From an uncultured Clostridia bacterium (lineage in GTDB: Bacteria > Bacillota > Clostridia > TANB77 > CAG-508): a stretch of 64,000 bases of DNA. The notes beneath the pieces are model-generated. The model was not told where the DNA came from and searched no databases. It saw only the letters and a program-made list of their open reading frames with translations. The stretch lies in NCBI GenBank assembly GCA_947626885.1, contig CANQTX010000004.1:1-64000 (forward strand), read 5' to 3'. Shown here piece by piece: positions 30,896-40,527 of the stretch; within the stretch, counting starts at the first letter, position 1; the number at the start of each line of letters is the position of its first letter. Position numbers and translations under genes: made by a program.

Positions 30896-31825
30896 ATGCC
30901 ACTTGTAACAACGAAAGAAATGTTTGAAAAATCAATGAAAGAGCATTTTGCCATAGGTGCTTTTAATATTAATAATATGGAATTTATACAAGCAATAACA
31001 GATGCAGCGGAAGAGGCAAAATCACCTGTCATTTTGCAAGTTTCTTCAAGTGCTATAAAATATGCTAGAATGAAATATTTAGTGAAGATGGTAGAAGCTG
31101 CTGTGGAAACAACAACGATTCCTATAGCACTTCATTTAGATCATGGACCAGATTTTGAAACATGTAAAATGTGTATTGATAATGGTTTTACTTCTGTCAT
31201 GATTGATGGGTCAAAGTATAATTTTGAAGAAAATGTAGCACTTACGAAGCAAGTTGTAGATTATGCCCATGAAAGAGGTGTTGTGGTAGAAGCAGAAATT
31301 GGAAAATTAGCAGGCGTAGAAGATGATGTAAATGTTGCGGATGCTGATGCAAGATATACGGATCCAGAGCAAGCTTATGAATTTGTTGAAAAAACAGGAT
31401 GTGATTCTTTAGCTATAGCAATAGGAACAAGTCATGGAGCATATAAGTTTAAAGGAGATGCCAAATTAAGATTTGACATTTTGCAAAAAATAAAAGAAAA
31501 ATTACCTAATACCCCGATTGTGTTACATGGAGCTTCTTCTGTTGTACCAGAACTTGTAGAAATATGTAACCATAATGGAGGCGATATTCCAGGAGCAAAA
31601 GGGTGTCCTGATGAGATGTTAAAGCAAGCTGGAGAAAGTGGTGTTTCTAAGATTAATGTGGATACAGATTTAAGATTAGCTATGACGGCACAAATTAGAA
31701 AAGTGTTTTATGAGGAACCTTCCATATTTGATCCAAGAAAATATTTAGGTGCTGCTAGAGATGAAATTAAAAAGACAGTATTACACAAAATGAATGAAGT
31801 TTTTGGCTCAGCACACAAAGCTTAA
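30896..31825 (+). CDS. fba: Class II fructose-1,6-bisphosphate aldolase
   Basis: HFAIGAFNINNMEFIQAI, ALHLDHGPDFETC, VLHGASSVVPELV, INVDTDLRLAMTA. Confidence 0.95.
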   Translation: MPLVTTKEMFEKSMKEHFAIGAFNINNMEFIQAITDAAEEAKSPVILQVSSSAIKYARMKYLVKMVEAAVETTTIPIALHLDHGPDFETCKMCIDNGFTSVMIDGSKYNFEENVALTKQVVDYAHERGVVVEAEIGKLAGVEDDVNVADADARYTDPEQAYEFVEKTGCDSLAIAIGTSHGAYKFKGDAKLRFDILQKIKEKLPNTPIVLHGASSVVPELVEICNHNGGDIPGAKGCPDEMLKQAGESGVSKINVDTDLRLAMTAQIRKVFYEEPSIFDPRKYLGAARDEIKKTVLHKMNEVFGSAHKA

Positions 31826-31835
31826 TGGATATATA

Positions 31836-31872
31836 AAAAAGTATTGTATATATTTATACAATACTTTTTTAA
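31836..31872 (+). terminator. Rho-independent terminator after fba
   Basis: AAAAAAGTATTGTATA-tatt-TATACAATACTTTTTT; nearly symmetrical, may serve both convergent transcripts. Confidence 0.82.
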
Positions 31873-31893
31873 CAAATTATGAATGGTATTGTT

Positions 31894-32352
31894 TTAAGAG
31901 AAAGAATTATATTGCTTTAAAGCACGTTTTATTTTCATATCTGCATCTTTTTTGGCTAAATCTTCACGTTTATCGTATAATTTTTTACCTTTACCAATAC
32001 CAATTTGCACTTTTATTTTATTGCCTTTCACATAAAGACTTATAGGGACTAAAGAAACTTTTTTTTGCTGTATAATACCGTAGAGTTTATCAATTTCACG
32101 TTTATGCAGTAGCAGTTTTCTAGTACGGAGAGGATCTTTATTGTAAATATTTCCAAATGTATAAGGACTAATGTGCATTCCATAAATGAAGACCTCACCA
32201 TTTTTAATATTTACATAACTATCTTTCAAATTAACTTTTCCATTACGAATAGATTTAATTTCTGTACCACTTAAAACAATACCAGCCTCAATAGTGTCTT
32301 CAATAGAGTAATTATGATAGGCAGTTGGATTTTTAGCAAATTGTTTTTCCAT
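31894..32352 (-). CDS. smpB: SsrA-binding protein SmpB
   Basis: NPTAYHNYSIEDTIEAGIVLSGTEIKSIRNGKVNLKDSYVNIKNGEVFIYGMHISPY. Confidence 0.97.
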   Translation of the reverse strand: MEKQFAKNPTAYHNYSIEDTIEAGIVLSGTEIKSIRNGKVNLKDSYVNIKNGEVFIYGMHISPYTFGNIYNKDPLRTRKLLLHKREIDKLYGIIQQKKVSLVPISLYVKGNKIKVQIGIGKGKKLYDKREDLAKKDADMKIKRALKQYNSFS

Positions 32353-32405
32353 ATATTCCTCAAAATATTTATATTTAGATTTTTAGAAGAAAATCTATAA
32401 ACACC
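32350..32405 (-). promoter_or_regulatory. Recurrent SD-sequestering leader motif, copy 2 (smpB, minus strand)
   Basis: Minus strand GTTTATAGATTTTCTTCTAAAAATCTAAATATAAATATTTTGAGGAATATATG; stem TAGAT/ATCTA, loop TTCTTC versus SD GAGGAA (5 Watson-Crick pairs + 1 G-U). Confidence 0.6.
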
Positions 32406-32608
32406 ATTTATAATTTTCATTTTCTGTAAGCAATGATGTCATCTTTTTTACTATACCATATATGGTAGAGAAAATCAAATAGAATTATTTTAAAAATATA
32501 TTGAAAAATATAAAAAGGTATGTTACATTGAAGACATAAAATTTGAAAATAATGATGCAATGTTATAAAATCATTATCGAAACAGAAATACAAAGAAGGA
32601 GAAGAATT

Positions 32609-33346
32609 ATGCTAGAGATAAATAATCTTACAAAAATATTTGGCAAAAACATTGCTCTAAATCATGTATCTTTTATTGTAGAACAAGGAAAAATATTTGG
32701 TTTAGTTGGTAGAAATGGTGCTGGAAAGTCTACGACTTTTAGAATTATTTTGAAAATTATTGAGCAAACAGAGGGAAATATTTTGTATAATGGGAAAGAG
32801 ATTACTCCAAGAGTATTAGATAAAATAGGTTATTTACCAGAAGAAGGTAGTTTAATTGCAAATTATACTGTTTTAGAGCTTTGTGAATACTATGGCTCTT
32901 TAAAATTGATGCACTTAGAAGAAATAAGGAAAAATGTAATTTTTTGGTTAGAAAAATTTCATATATTAGAATATATGAATAAAAAAATCAAGGATTTATC
33001 AAAAGGAAATAGGCAAAAAATCCAATTTATTATTTCTGTGTTACATAATCCGGAATTACTAATTTTAGATGAACCATTTTCAGGGTTAGATCCTATTAGT
33101 ACAGAAGAAATAAAAAAAGCAATTTTAGAATTAAAAGAAGAAAATAAAACAATCATTTTCTCTTCGCATAGCATGGAACATGTTGAATCATTATGTGAAA
33201 ATATTGTTATGTTAGATAAAGGAAATGTTGTCTTAGAAGGAAATTTAGAAAAAATACTTCATTCTTATGTCATAAATGGAAAAACGAATCATCGATTGAA
33301 TGATATTTTTATAGATAAAGTAGGGAGAGAAGAAAATGTGTATTAA
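32609..33346 (+). CDS. ABC transporter ATP-binding protein (NatA/YhaQ-like)
   Basis: GLVGRNGAGKSTTFRIIL, LSKGNRQKIQFIISVLHNPELLILDEPFSGLDP. Start at MLEINN after AAGGAGAAG rather than 32543. Confidence 0.9.
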   Translation: MLEINNLTKIFGKNIALNHVSFIVEQGKIFGLVGRNGAGKSTTFRIILKIIEQTEGNILYNGKEITPRVLDKIGYLPEEGSLIANYTVLELCEYYGSLKLMHLEEIRKNVIFWLEKFHILEYMNKKIKDLSKGNRQKIQFIISVLHNPELLILDEPFSGLDPISTEEIKKAILELKEENKTIIFSSHSMEHVESLCENIVMLDKGNVVLEGNLEKILHSYVINGKTNHRLNDIFIDKVGREENVY

Positions 33347-35555
33347 AAAAGTAAAAGAAATGGTTAAATTTTCTGTGAGTAAAAATCTGCAAAATCGATG
33401 GTTTATTTTTTTAAATATAATTATATTGGTAATTATGATTATAACCACGAATATAGAAAATATTAAGAATTTTTTAGAGAGCAGAAATATTCAATTATTT
33501 CATGATGCTATAACAATTGAAATAATTGATAAAGAAAATATAGCAGTTGATGCTTTTTTAAAACATTTTGCTAATCGAGAAAAAATTACTATTCAGGAAA
33601 TAGCAGAAAATAATTATACAGAAGAAACAATACCAGATACTACAATTGTTGTTGAAATAACAACTTCACCAGAAGAGATTATAAAAACGGTAATAACTTC
33701 TAAAGAGGGAATAGATGGAAATGTCTATAATGAAATAGTTAATGTATTATATGAAATCAGAAATAGTATTTTTTCACAGGAAAATGAAATAGCATTGTCA
33801 AAATTACAACTGTTAAGTCAAGAACCGAAAGTAGAAAGAATTATGTTAGGGGTGCAAGCAGATAATTATGCTACAAAAGAAATCATTAAACAAGTAAGCA
33901 CTATGTTGACTTATGTTGTTTCCATTCTTATTTTTTCAAAAATTGCTAATGAAATTGCGCAAGAAAAAGTATCAAAATCAATAGAATATATTTTAACAAG
34001 TGTTTCAGAGAAGGACTATTTATTAGCCAAAATAATTAGTGTAATTGTTCTCGTATTATTGCAAGCAATCTACTTTATTTTATATTATTTTATAGGAAAT
34101 CTTTTAAATAATATTATTCACTTTGGTACGAATCATGTTACTGGTGAAACTTTTAATATGTTGGCGATGATGCAGAATATTGATAAAGAAATTATTATAT
34201 ATATAATAACAGTGTTTGTTTATGGAATATTTACTTTAGTATTAATGAGCATCATACAAGCTGCTATTTCATCTAAAACAACCACTATGTCTGAAGCTGG
34301 AAATACCATTTTATTATTAACAACGATTACTGTCATTGCTTATTTATTAACATTAGGATGGATTACACCATATACGAATATGACACCTATTGTTTATGTT
34401 ATTTCGTGTATACCACTATTATCTAATTATTTTATACCAGCTATTATGATTATTGGACAGGCAACGCCTTTACAGATTATTATATCATTTGTTTTATTAA
34501 TTTTATCTATTCCTATAGCATTTCGTATATGTGCAAAAATATTTAAGAATGGTGTTCTAGATTATCAATCAAAGATAAAACAGAGAGGTATAAAGCATAA
34601 AAAAGAAAGAAATGTCAAAGAAGAACAAGAACATAAATTACTTATCAATCGATATAAGCAATACGCCTTTGTTATTGGAATGGCTTTTATATTATGGGCA
34701 ATTGTTCAAATAGTAGGACAAGTGTTAGTAGGAACATTTTTGGTTCCTTTATTAGGAGATATGTTGAATAGTAATCAATTGGTGCTATTATTAACACTAG
34801 TTATTTCTATAATAAGTTTAATGATATCTTATAGTTTTATACAGCTATATACAACACAGGAAGATAAGCTTATGAAAAGTTGCATGCCTATTAAAGAAAA
34901 AATACATGTAATGTTTATAGGTATATTTTGTTTGGAAATCGTACAACTAATTTTACCTCATATTTATCAATGGTTTGGCATAAATCATACAATAAGTGAT
35001 GTTCTTTCTGTACAGATTGATGGAGAAATTTTGACGAATATATTATTATTTATTACATTAGCAGTAGTACCAGCAATTTTTGAAGAGTTATTATTTAGAA
35101 AAGCAATAATTAATTTTTCACAAAAAATAGGAACAGGATTTTCCATTCTTTTTTCAGCATTCTTATTTGCTTTAGTGCATATGAACTTTGAACAAGGAAT
35201 ATTTGCATTTTTAATAGGAATGATTTTTGCTATGATTTATTTTTATACGAAAGATATTAAGATTACTATGGGTTTGCACTTTTTAAATAATGGATATGCT
35301 GTATTGATGTTAATAGGCGCAGAAAACCAATACGTTTTAAATTTTTTGAGTATATTAGCAATATTAAGTGGTTTGATAGGAGCTATTTTTCTATGGAGAG
35401 CTATCTTAATGAATAAAGGTAAAGAAATGATACAATCTATAAAAACTCCAAAATCCATGTTGAGAAACTGTCGTTATTTATTTTTAGATTATACTTTTAT
35501 AGTGTCTATAGTATTTATGGGACTAGTGTTTTTTATGACAGAAAATTTATTTTAA
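33336..35555 (+). CDS. ABC-2 type permease fused to a CPBP (CAAX/Abi) intramembrane protease domain
   Basis: N-terminal half NatB-like ABC-2 permease; C-terminal half AVVPAIFEELLFRKAIINF ... FALVHMNFEQGIFAFLIGMIFAMIYFYT ... MGLHFLNN. Confidence 0.87.
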   Translation: MCIKKVKEMVKFSVSKNLQNRWFIFLNIIILVIMIITTNIENIKNFLESRNIQLFHDAITIEIIDKENIAVDAFLKHFANREKITIQEIAENNYTEETIPDTTIVVEITTSPEEIIKTVITSKEGIDGNVYNEIVNVLYEIRNSIFSQENEIALSKLQLLSQEPKVERIMLGVQADNYATKEIIKQVSTMLTYVVSILIFSKIANEIAQEKVSKSIEYILTSVSEKDYLLAKIISVIVLVLLQAIYFILYYFIGNLLNNIIHFGTNHVTGETFNMLAMMQNIDKEIIIYIITVFVYGIFTLVLMSIIQAAISSKTTTMSEAGNTILLLTTITVIAYLLTLGWITPYTNMTPIVYVISCIPLLSNYFIPAIMIIGQATPLQIIISFVLLILSIPIAFRICAKIFKNGVLDYQSKIKQRGIKHKKERNVKEEQEHKLLINRYKQYAFVIGMAFILWAIVQIVGQVLVGTFLVPLLGDMLNSNQLVLLLTLVISIISLMISYSFIQLYTTQEDKLMKSCMPIKEKIHVMFIGIFCLEIVQLILPHIYQWFGINHTISDVLSVQIDGEILTNILLFITLAVVPAIFEELLFRKAIINFSQKIGTGFSILFSAFLFALVHMNFEQGIFAFLIGMIFAMIYFYTKDIKITMGLHFLNNGYAVLMLIGAENQYVLNFLSILAILSGLIGAIFLWRAILMNKGKEMIQSIKTPKSMLRNCRYLFLDYTFIVSIVFMGLVFFMTENLF

Positions 35556-35694
35556 AACATATAATTGGGGACAAGAATTTTATGAAAAACTGTAAAATTG
35601 GTAATTATGTGTTTAAGCTATCAAAATAATATTGAAATAATTCATAAAATGCAGTATAATAAGAAAAAATAATTTTAAAGGAGTTAAAATCATA

Positions 35695-37014
35695 ATGTCA
35701 CAAATGATTGTATTAATTATATTAATTGCTTGCAATGCTTTTTTTGCTGCTACAGAAATAGCTTTTATATCGTTAAATGATACCAAAATAGAAGTATTAG
35801 CAAAAGAGGGTGATAAAAAAGCTAAGAAAATCAAAAATATGTTAAGAGATCCAAGTAAATTTTTAGCGACCATTCAAATAGGAATTACACTTGCTGGATT
35901 TTTATCGAGTGCTTTTGCCTCAGAGGCATTTGCAAGAAAACTAGCGCCATTATTAAACCAATTGATACCGGTAATTAGTATATCTGTATGGACGACTATT
36001 TCGATAATACTTATTACTATAGTGTTGTCTTATTTTACATTAATTTTTGGAGAATTGGTACCCAAAAGAATTGCTATGAAAAATTATGAAAAAATAGCTT
36101 TTGCGACAGTGGGAATTATACGAGCTATTTCTATTATGACAGCACCTTTTGTTAAATTATTAACTTTTTCAACCAATGTTGTTTCTAAATGGTTTGGCGT
36201 ATCTGAAAATGATGAAGAAACCGTGACAGAAGAAGAAATTAGAATGATGGTTGATGTGGGAGAAGAAAAAGGTACAATTGATAAAGAAGCAAAAGAAATG
36301 ATTAATAATGTATTTGAGTTTAATGATAAAACTGTATCAGAAATTATGGTACCTAGAAAAGAAATTTTTGCATTAGATATGAATACTCCTATTTACAAAG
36401 TGATTGAAGAAATAACTGAAGATTTTCGATATAGCCGAATTCCCGTTTATGATGAGACGATAGATGAAATTAAAGGAATTGTATATGTTAAAGATATATT
36501 GGTATCTACGAAAAATAAAAATGTAAAAATAAAGAATTTAAAAAAGGAAGCATACTTTGTTCCAGAAACAAAGCCAGTAAATGAATTATTTGAAGAATTA
36601 AGAAAAAATAGAAAGCAAATTGCTATAGTTGTAGACGAATATGGTGGAACTGCAGGTATTGTTACAATGGAAGATATATTAGAAGAAATTGTAGGAGAAA
36701 TTTTTGATGAATATGATGTGGTTACTAAAAGTTATGAAAAAATAGATGAAAACACATTTATGCTTAATGGTAGTATTTCTATCTATGATGTTGAAAAGTT
36801 ATTAGATACAGAAATACCAGAGGGAGATTATGATACGATTTCTGGATATTTAATAGAGGAATTGGGAAGAATTCCAAAAGAACAAGAAAAACCAATTATA
36901 GAGACTAAAAGTGTCACATATAAAATAGAAAAAGTAAAAGATAAAAGAGTGGTACGAATTAAAGCTTGTAAAAATGAGAATTTAGAAATAGATGAGTCAG
37001 AAGACATAGAATAA
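35695..37014 (+). CDS. Hemolysin C/CNNM-type (DUF21-CBS-CorC) transporter
   Basis: DUF21 TM region, VSEIMVPRKEIFALDMNTPIYKVIEEI, CBS pair, IVVDEYGGTAGIVTMEDILEEIVGEIFDEYD. Confidence 0.92.
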   Translation: MSQMIVLIILIACNAFFAATEIAFISLNDTKIEVLAKEGDKKAKKIKNMLRDPSKFLATIQIGITLAGFLSSAFASEAFARKLAPLLNQLIPVISISVWTTISIILITIVLSYFTLIFGELVPKRIAMKNYEKIAFATVGIIRAISIMTAPFVKLLTFSTNVVSKWFGVSENDEETVTEEEIRMMVDVGEEKGTIDKEAKEMINNVFEFNDKTVSEIMVPRKEIFALDMNTPIYKVIEEITEDFRYSRIPVYDETIDEIKGIVYVKDILVSTKNKNVKIKNLKKEAYFVPETKPVNELFEELRKNRKQIAIVVDEYGGTAGIVTMEDILEEIVGEIFDEYDVVTKSYEKIDENTFMLNGSISIYDVEKLLDTEIPEGDYDTISGYLIEELGRIPKEQEKPIIETKSVTYKIEKVKDKRVVRIKACKNENLEIDESEDIE

Positions 37015-37042
37015 AATGGAATAATCCATGTAAAAAAAAACG

Positions 37043-37092
37043 GTAAATGCATTTTTAAAATATAAAATCATATTTTAGAATGCATTTTTTCT
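37043..37092 (+). terminator. Rho-independent terminator
   Basis: AAATGCATTTTTAAAATAT-aaaatc-ATATTTTAGAATGCATTTTTT. Confidence 0.75.
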
Positions 37093-37224
37093 ATAGTAAT
37101 ATAGAAATAGTTAAGTTTTGACATTTTTATTAAAAATAAAAATACTGACTAGACAAAAGAAGAAAATAGATATATATAAATTTTGTATGTATAAATTTTA
37201 AATAATCATAAGAAGAAAGGAGTT

Positions 37225-37545
37225 ATGTTAGTAAATTATCTAACACAAATAGAATATATGAAAAATGATAGAATGAGGAATGTTATTAAATTTTTATTAA
37301 AAAATATTGTTACGATAGAAAGAGATATGAATCAATTGGCAGAATATTGTAATCAAAATGAATCGTTATTTAATATACATGTAGAAACAAAAGATATTAT
37401 ATCTTTTGTCAAATTTAGTGAAGTATTAGAATTAACAGATGATAAATATTGTGAAAAGATGTATACAGAATTTTCTAACTTATGGATAGAAGAGCAGTTA
37501 GACAATGCTATAGATATATTTATAGATAAATATATCTATAGATGA
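37225..37545 (+). CDS. Hypothetical protein
   Basis: Intact 106-aa ORF preceded by AGAAAGGAG; no family recognised. Confidence 0.5.
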   Translation: MLVNYLTQIEYMKNDRMRNVIKFLLKNIVTIERDMNQLAEYCNQNESLFNIHVETKDIISFVKFSEVLELTDDKYCEKMYTEFSNLWIEEQLDNAIDIFIDKYIYR

Positions 37546-37565
37546 AAATATTATTTGGATTATGA

Positions 37566-37892
37566 TTAATTATTAGTAGAAGTGTAATGAGAGGAAATAT
37601 CTTCTTGCATATCTTTTATTAAGTGAAGTGTGCCTTTTTGGATATAAGCAAGTAAATCTTCATCACTGCACTTTGTTCTTAAGGAATTTTTTTTCAAGGT
37701 TTGAATAATCTTATTAATATCTTCATAAGAAAATTGTTTTAACCAAAGCAAGGCCTTTTTTTTAGAAGGAAATTGATTATAAATAGCAGGATATTTATCA
37801 ATTAATTGTTTACATTCTTCCCATGAATGAACGATAATAGTATTTTTATGATTTAAAATACGTATAGCAAAATAACTTTTTTTCATATGCAT
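37566..37892 (-). CDS. Small protein resembling a stand-alone viroplasmin/RNase H1 N-terminal domain
   Basis: SYFAIRILNHKNTIIVHSWEECKQLIDKYPAIYNQFPSKKKALLWLKQ resembles the Cauli_VI/HBD fold signature (Y-A-V-...G-I-...-W-x-E-C-...-Y-K-x-F-x-x-x-x-E-A-x-x-W-L); no RNase H catalytic domain follows. Confidence 0.55.
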   Translation of the reverse strand: MHMKKSYFAIRILNHKNTIIVHSWEECKQLIDKYPAIYNQFPSKKKALLWLKQFSYEDINKIIQTLKKNSLRTKCSDEDLLAYIQKGTLHLIKDMQEDISSHYTSTNN

Positions 37893-38001
37893 ACATTCCT
37901 TTCAATAATTCTATACTATTAGTATAATGGTTATACAGCCAATAGTCAATAAGCCATATAAAAACATATAATTTAATTAAAATTATATAAGGTGGTAGTA
38001 T

Positions 38002-38253
38002 ATGGAGCAATATTTAAAAGAAAATATGGAGAATGGATATTATTTATTTAAGTTAAAAAATGTTTTAAAGCATAAAAATATTAGTATCAATCAATTAATG
38101 AGAGATACAAATACAGATTTTAAAGTAATACAAAGACTAATGGAGGGCAAATTAGTAAAGATAGATATTATTGTTTTGGCAAGATTTTGTGACTATTTAA
38201 ATTGTGGAATTCAGGATTTAATAGAATATGTGCCAAACGCGAATAAAAATTAA
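38002..38253 (+). CDS. Small HTH (XRE/Cro-like) regulator
   Basis: LKNVLKHKNISINQLMRDTNTDFKVIQRLMEGKLVKIDIIVLARFCDYLNCGIQDLIEY. Confidence 0.78.
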   Translation: MEQYLKENMENGYYLFKLKNVLKHKNISINQLMRDTNTDFKVIQRLMEGKLVKIDIIVLARFCDYLNCGIQDLIEYVPNANKN

Positions 38254-38329
38254 GTTCGTGTAAAATTTTTATATAATGTAATACCTAATGTCATGTTAAT
38301 CATATACTATAAATAGGTGGGTGATAAAG

Positions 38330-38842
38330 ATGAGATGGATTAAGACATTATACGAGGATGCAATAAATATAAAAGAAAAAGATCCAGCTGCAAGAAATAT
38401 CTTAGAAGTAATCATTCTATATCAGGGATTTCATAGTTTAGTTTTTCATAGAATCTCACACTATTTATATCAAAAAAAAGCTTTTTTTCTAGCAAGATTT
38501 ATATCACAATTTGCCAGATTTTTTACTGGAATAGAAATTCATCCAGGTGCTAAAATTGGAAAAAGATTATTTATAGATCATGGTATGGGAATTGTTATAG
38601 GAGAAACGGCAGAAATAGGAGATGATTGTATTATATATCATCAAGTTACTTTAGGAGGGACAGGAAAAGATAAGATAAAAAGACATCCTACAATAGGAAA
38701 TCATGTGCTGATAGGAGCAGGAGCGAAAGTGCTGGGCGCTATTCATATTGGAGATAATGTTAAGATAGGAGCAGGGGCAATTGTTTTGAAAGATATTGAA
38801 GATAATGTAACGGTTGTTGGAAATCCGGCTGAAAAAAAATAA
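38330..38842 (+). CDS. cysE: Serine O-acetyltransferase
   Basis: [74 protein letters not shown] left-handed beta-helix. Confidence 0.93.
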   Translation: MRWIKTLYEDAINIKEKDPAARNILEVIILYQGFHSLVFHRISHYLYQKKAFFLARFISQFARFFTGIEIHPGAKIGKRLFIDHGMGIVIGETAEIGDDCIIYHQVTLGGTGKDKIKRHPTIGNHVLIGAGAKVLGAIHIGDNVKIGAGAIVLKDIEDNVTVVGNPAEKK

Positions 38843-38961
38843 ATTTCTATAAAAATTAAAAAACAGGTATCTTTTTTTAAAATTATATGATAGAATAAGA
38901 CATATTAAAAAGAGAATGAGTAAATAGTATCTATTTTTCATTTTAAGAGGAGGTCTTATTT

Positions 38962-39258
38962 ATGGAATTAAAAAAGTGTGCACGCTGTGGTAAATTTTAT
39001 GCGTCCGAAGTGGAAGTATGTCATGAATGTGAAAGAAAAGACAATGCAGATATCATGAAACTAAAAGGATTTTTGGCGGGAGGATATTCTAAAGGAATAT
39101 CAAAAATGGAGATATCTGCTTCAACTGGTATTAGTGCCAGAAATTTAAATCGATATTTAGGTTATGAAGAATTTAGTGGCGTATATATTCCAGAAAATTC
39201 TGAAATGGTAAATGGTACAAGCAACTCAAAAAATGATGAAGGAACAATAAATGTATAA
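38962..39258 (+). CDS. Small zinc-ribbon + HTH protein
   Basis: CARCGKFYASEVEVCHEC zinc ribbon followed by HTH-like ISKMEISASTGISARNLNRYLGYEEF. Confidence 0.65.
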   Translation: MELKKCARCGKFYASEVEVCHECERKDNADIMKLKGFLAGGYSKGISKMEISASTGISARNLNRYLGYEEFSGVYIPENSEMVNGTSNSKNDEGTINV

Positions 39259-39272
39259 AAATAGGAGGAATC

Positions 39273-40493
39273 ATGACAGATATTATACAGGAATTAGAAG
39301 AAAGAGGATATATAGAACAATTAACGCATAAAGAAGAAATGAAGGCATTATTTCAAAAAGAAAGTGTTAGTTTTTATATAGGAATTGATCCAACAGCAAA
39401 TAGTATGCATATTGGTCATTTTGTTGCATTAATGGTAGCATCTCGTTTGCAAAAAGCAGGTCATAAACCAATTATATTAATGGGTGGAGGAACTGCGACT
39501 ATTGGAGATCCATCTGGTAGAACTGATATGAGAAAAATGTTAACAAGACAAGAATTAGATGCCAATGTTGAGGCAATAAAAAAACAAGCAGAAAGGTTTG
39601 TGTCTTTTGAAGGAGAAAATGCAGCTACGATTGTTAATAACGCGGATTGGCTATTGGATTTAAATTATATTTCATTTATGCAGGAAATTGGCAGTAAATT
39701 TACTATTAGTAAAATGATAGCACAGGAATGCTATAAAACAAGATTGGAAACAGGGCTTACTTTTTTCGAAATGGGATATTTATTACTTCAAAGCTATGAT
39801 TTTTTATATTTACATGATCATTATCATTGCAAAGTGCAAATTGGTGGCAATGATCAATGGTCAAATATTATTGGTGGTGTAGAACTGATTAGGAAAATTG
39901 GTTCACAAGATGCTTATGGGTTAACATTTAAGCTTTTAACAACAGCAGATGGAAAAAAAATGGGAAAGACTGCTAAAGGTGCTCTATGGTTAAATCCAGA
40001 AAAAACATCTCCTTATGAATTTTATCAGTATTGGAGAAATATGGGAGACACGGAAGTCAAAAAAGTGCTAAGTCTTTTAACTTTTTTACCAATGGAAGAA
40101 GTAAATCGACTTGCTTCGCTAAAAGATGAAAAAATAAATGAGGCGAAAAAAATAGCAGCATTTGAAATTACAAAATTAATTCATGGGGAAGAAGAGGCAA
40201 TAAAAGCAGAAGCAACTGCAAAAGCTTTATTTGAAAACAGTGGTAATTTAGAAAATATACCTACAACGAAAATAGAAAATAAGAATATATCTATTTTGGA
40301 GGCAATGTTGAAAACAGGAATAGCACCTTCTAAAGGACAGGCTAAAACTTTAATCATACAAGGTGGTATTACTTTAAATGAGAAAAAAATAACAGATATT
40401 TCTTATCAATTAGACGATGAGGATTTTAAAGATGGATATGCTATCTTAAAAAAAGGAAAGAAAGTGTTTCACAAATTAGAAATAAGAAATTGA
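39273..40493 (+). CDS. tyrS: Tyrosyl-tRNA synthetase
   Basis: FYIGIDPTANSMHIGHFVALM, KMGKTAKGALWLNPEKTSPYEFYQYW, C-terminal S4. Confidence 0.96.
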   Translation: MTDIIQELEERGYIEQLTHKEEMKALFQKESVSFYIGIDPTANSMHIGHFVALMVASRLQKAGHKPIILMGGGTATIGDPSGRTDMRKMLTRQELDANVEAIKKQAERFVSFEGENAATIVNNADWLLDLNYISFMQEIGSKFTISKMIAQECYKTRLETGLTFFEMGYLLLQSYDFLYLHDHYHCKVQIGGNDQWSNIIGGVELIRKIGSQDAYGLTFKLLTTADGKKMGKTAKGALWLNPEKTSPYEFYQYWRNMGDTEVKKVLSLLTFLPMEEVNRLASLKDEKINEAKKIAAFEITKLIHGEEEAIKAEATAKALFENSGNLENIPTTKIENKNISILEAMLKTGIAPSKGQAKTLIIQGGITLNEKKITDISYQLDDEDFKDGYAILKKGKKVFHKLEIRN

Positions 40494-40527
40494 TAAGTAA
40501 ACCAGTAATAAAAGTTAAGGAAAAAAT

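Noticed and set aside
38264-38330. ACCTA...TAGGT pairing around the cysE SD resembling the leader motif
   Set aside because: Different order and spacing, no conserved TTATAG/CTAAAT flanks; likely chance.
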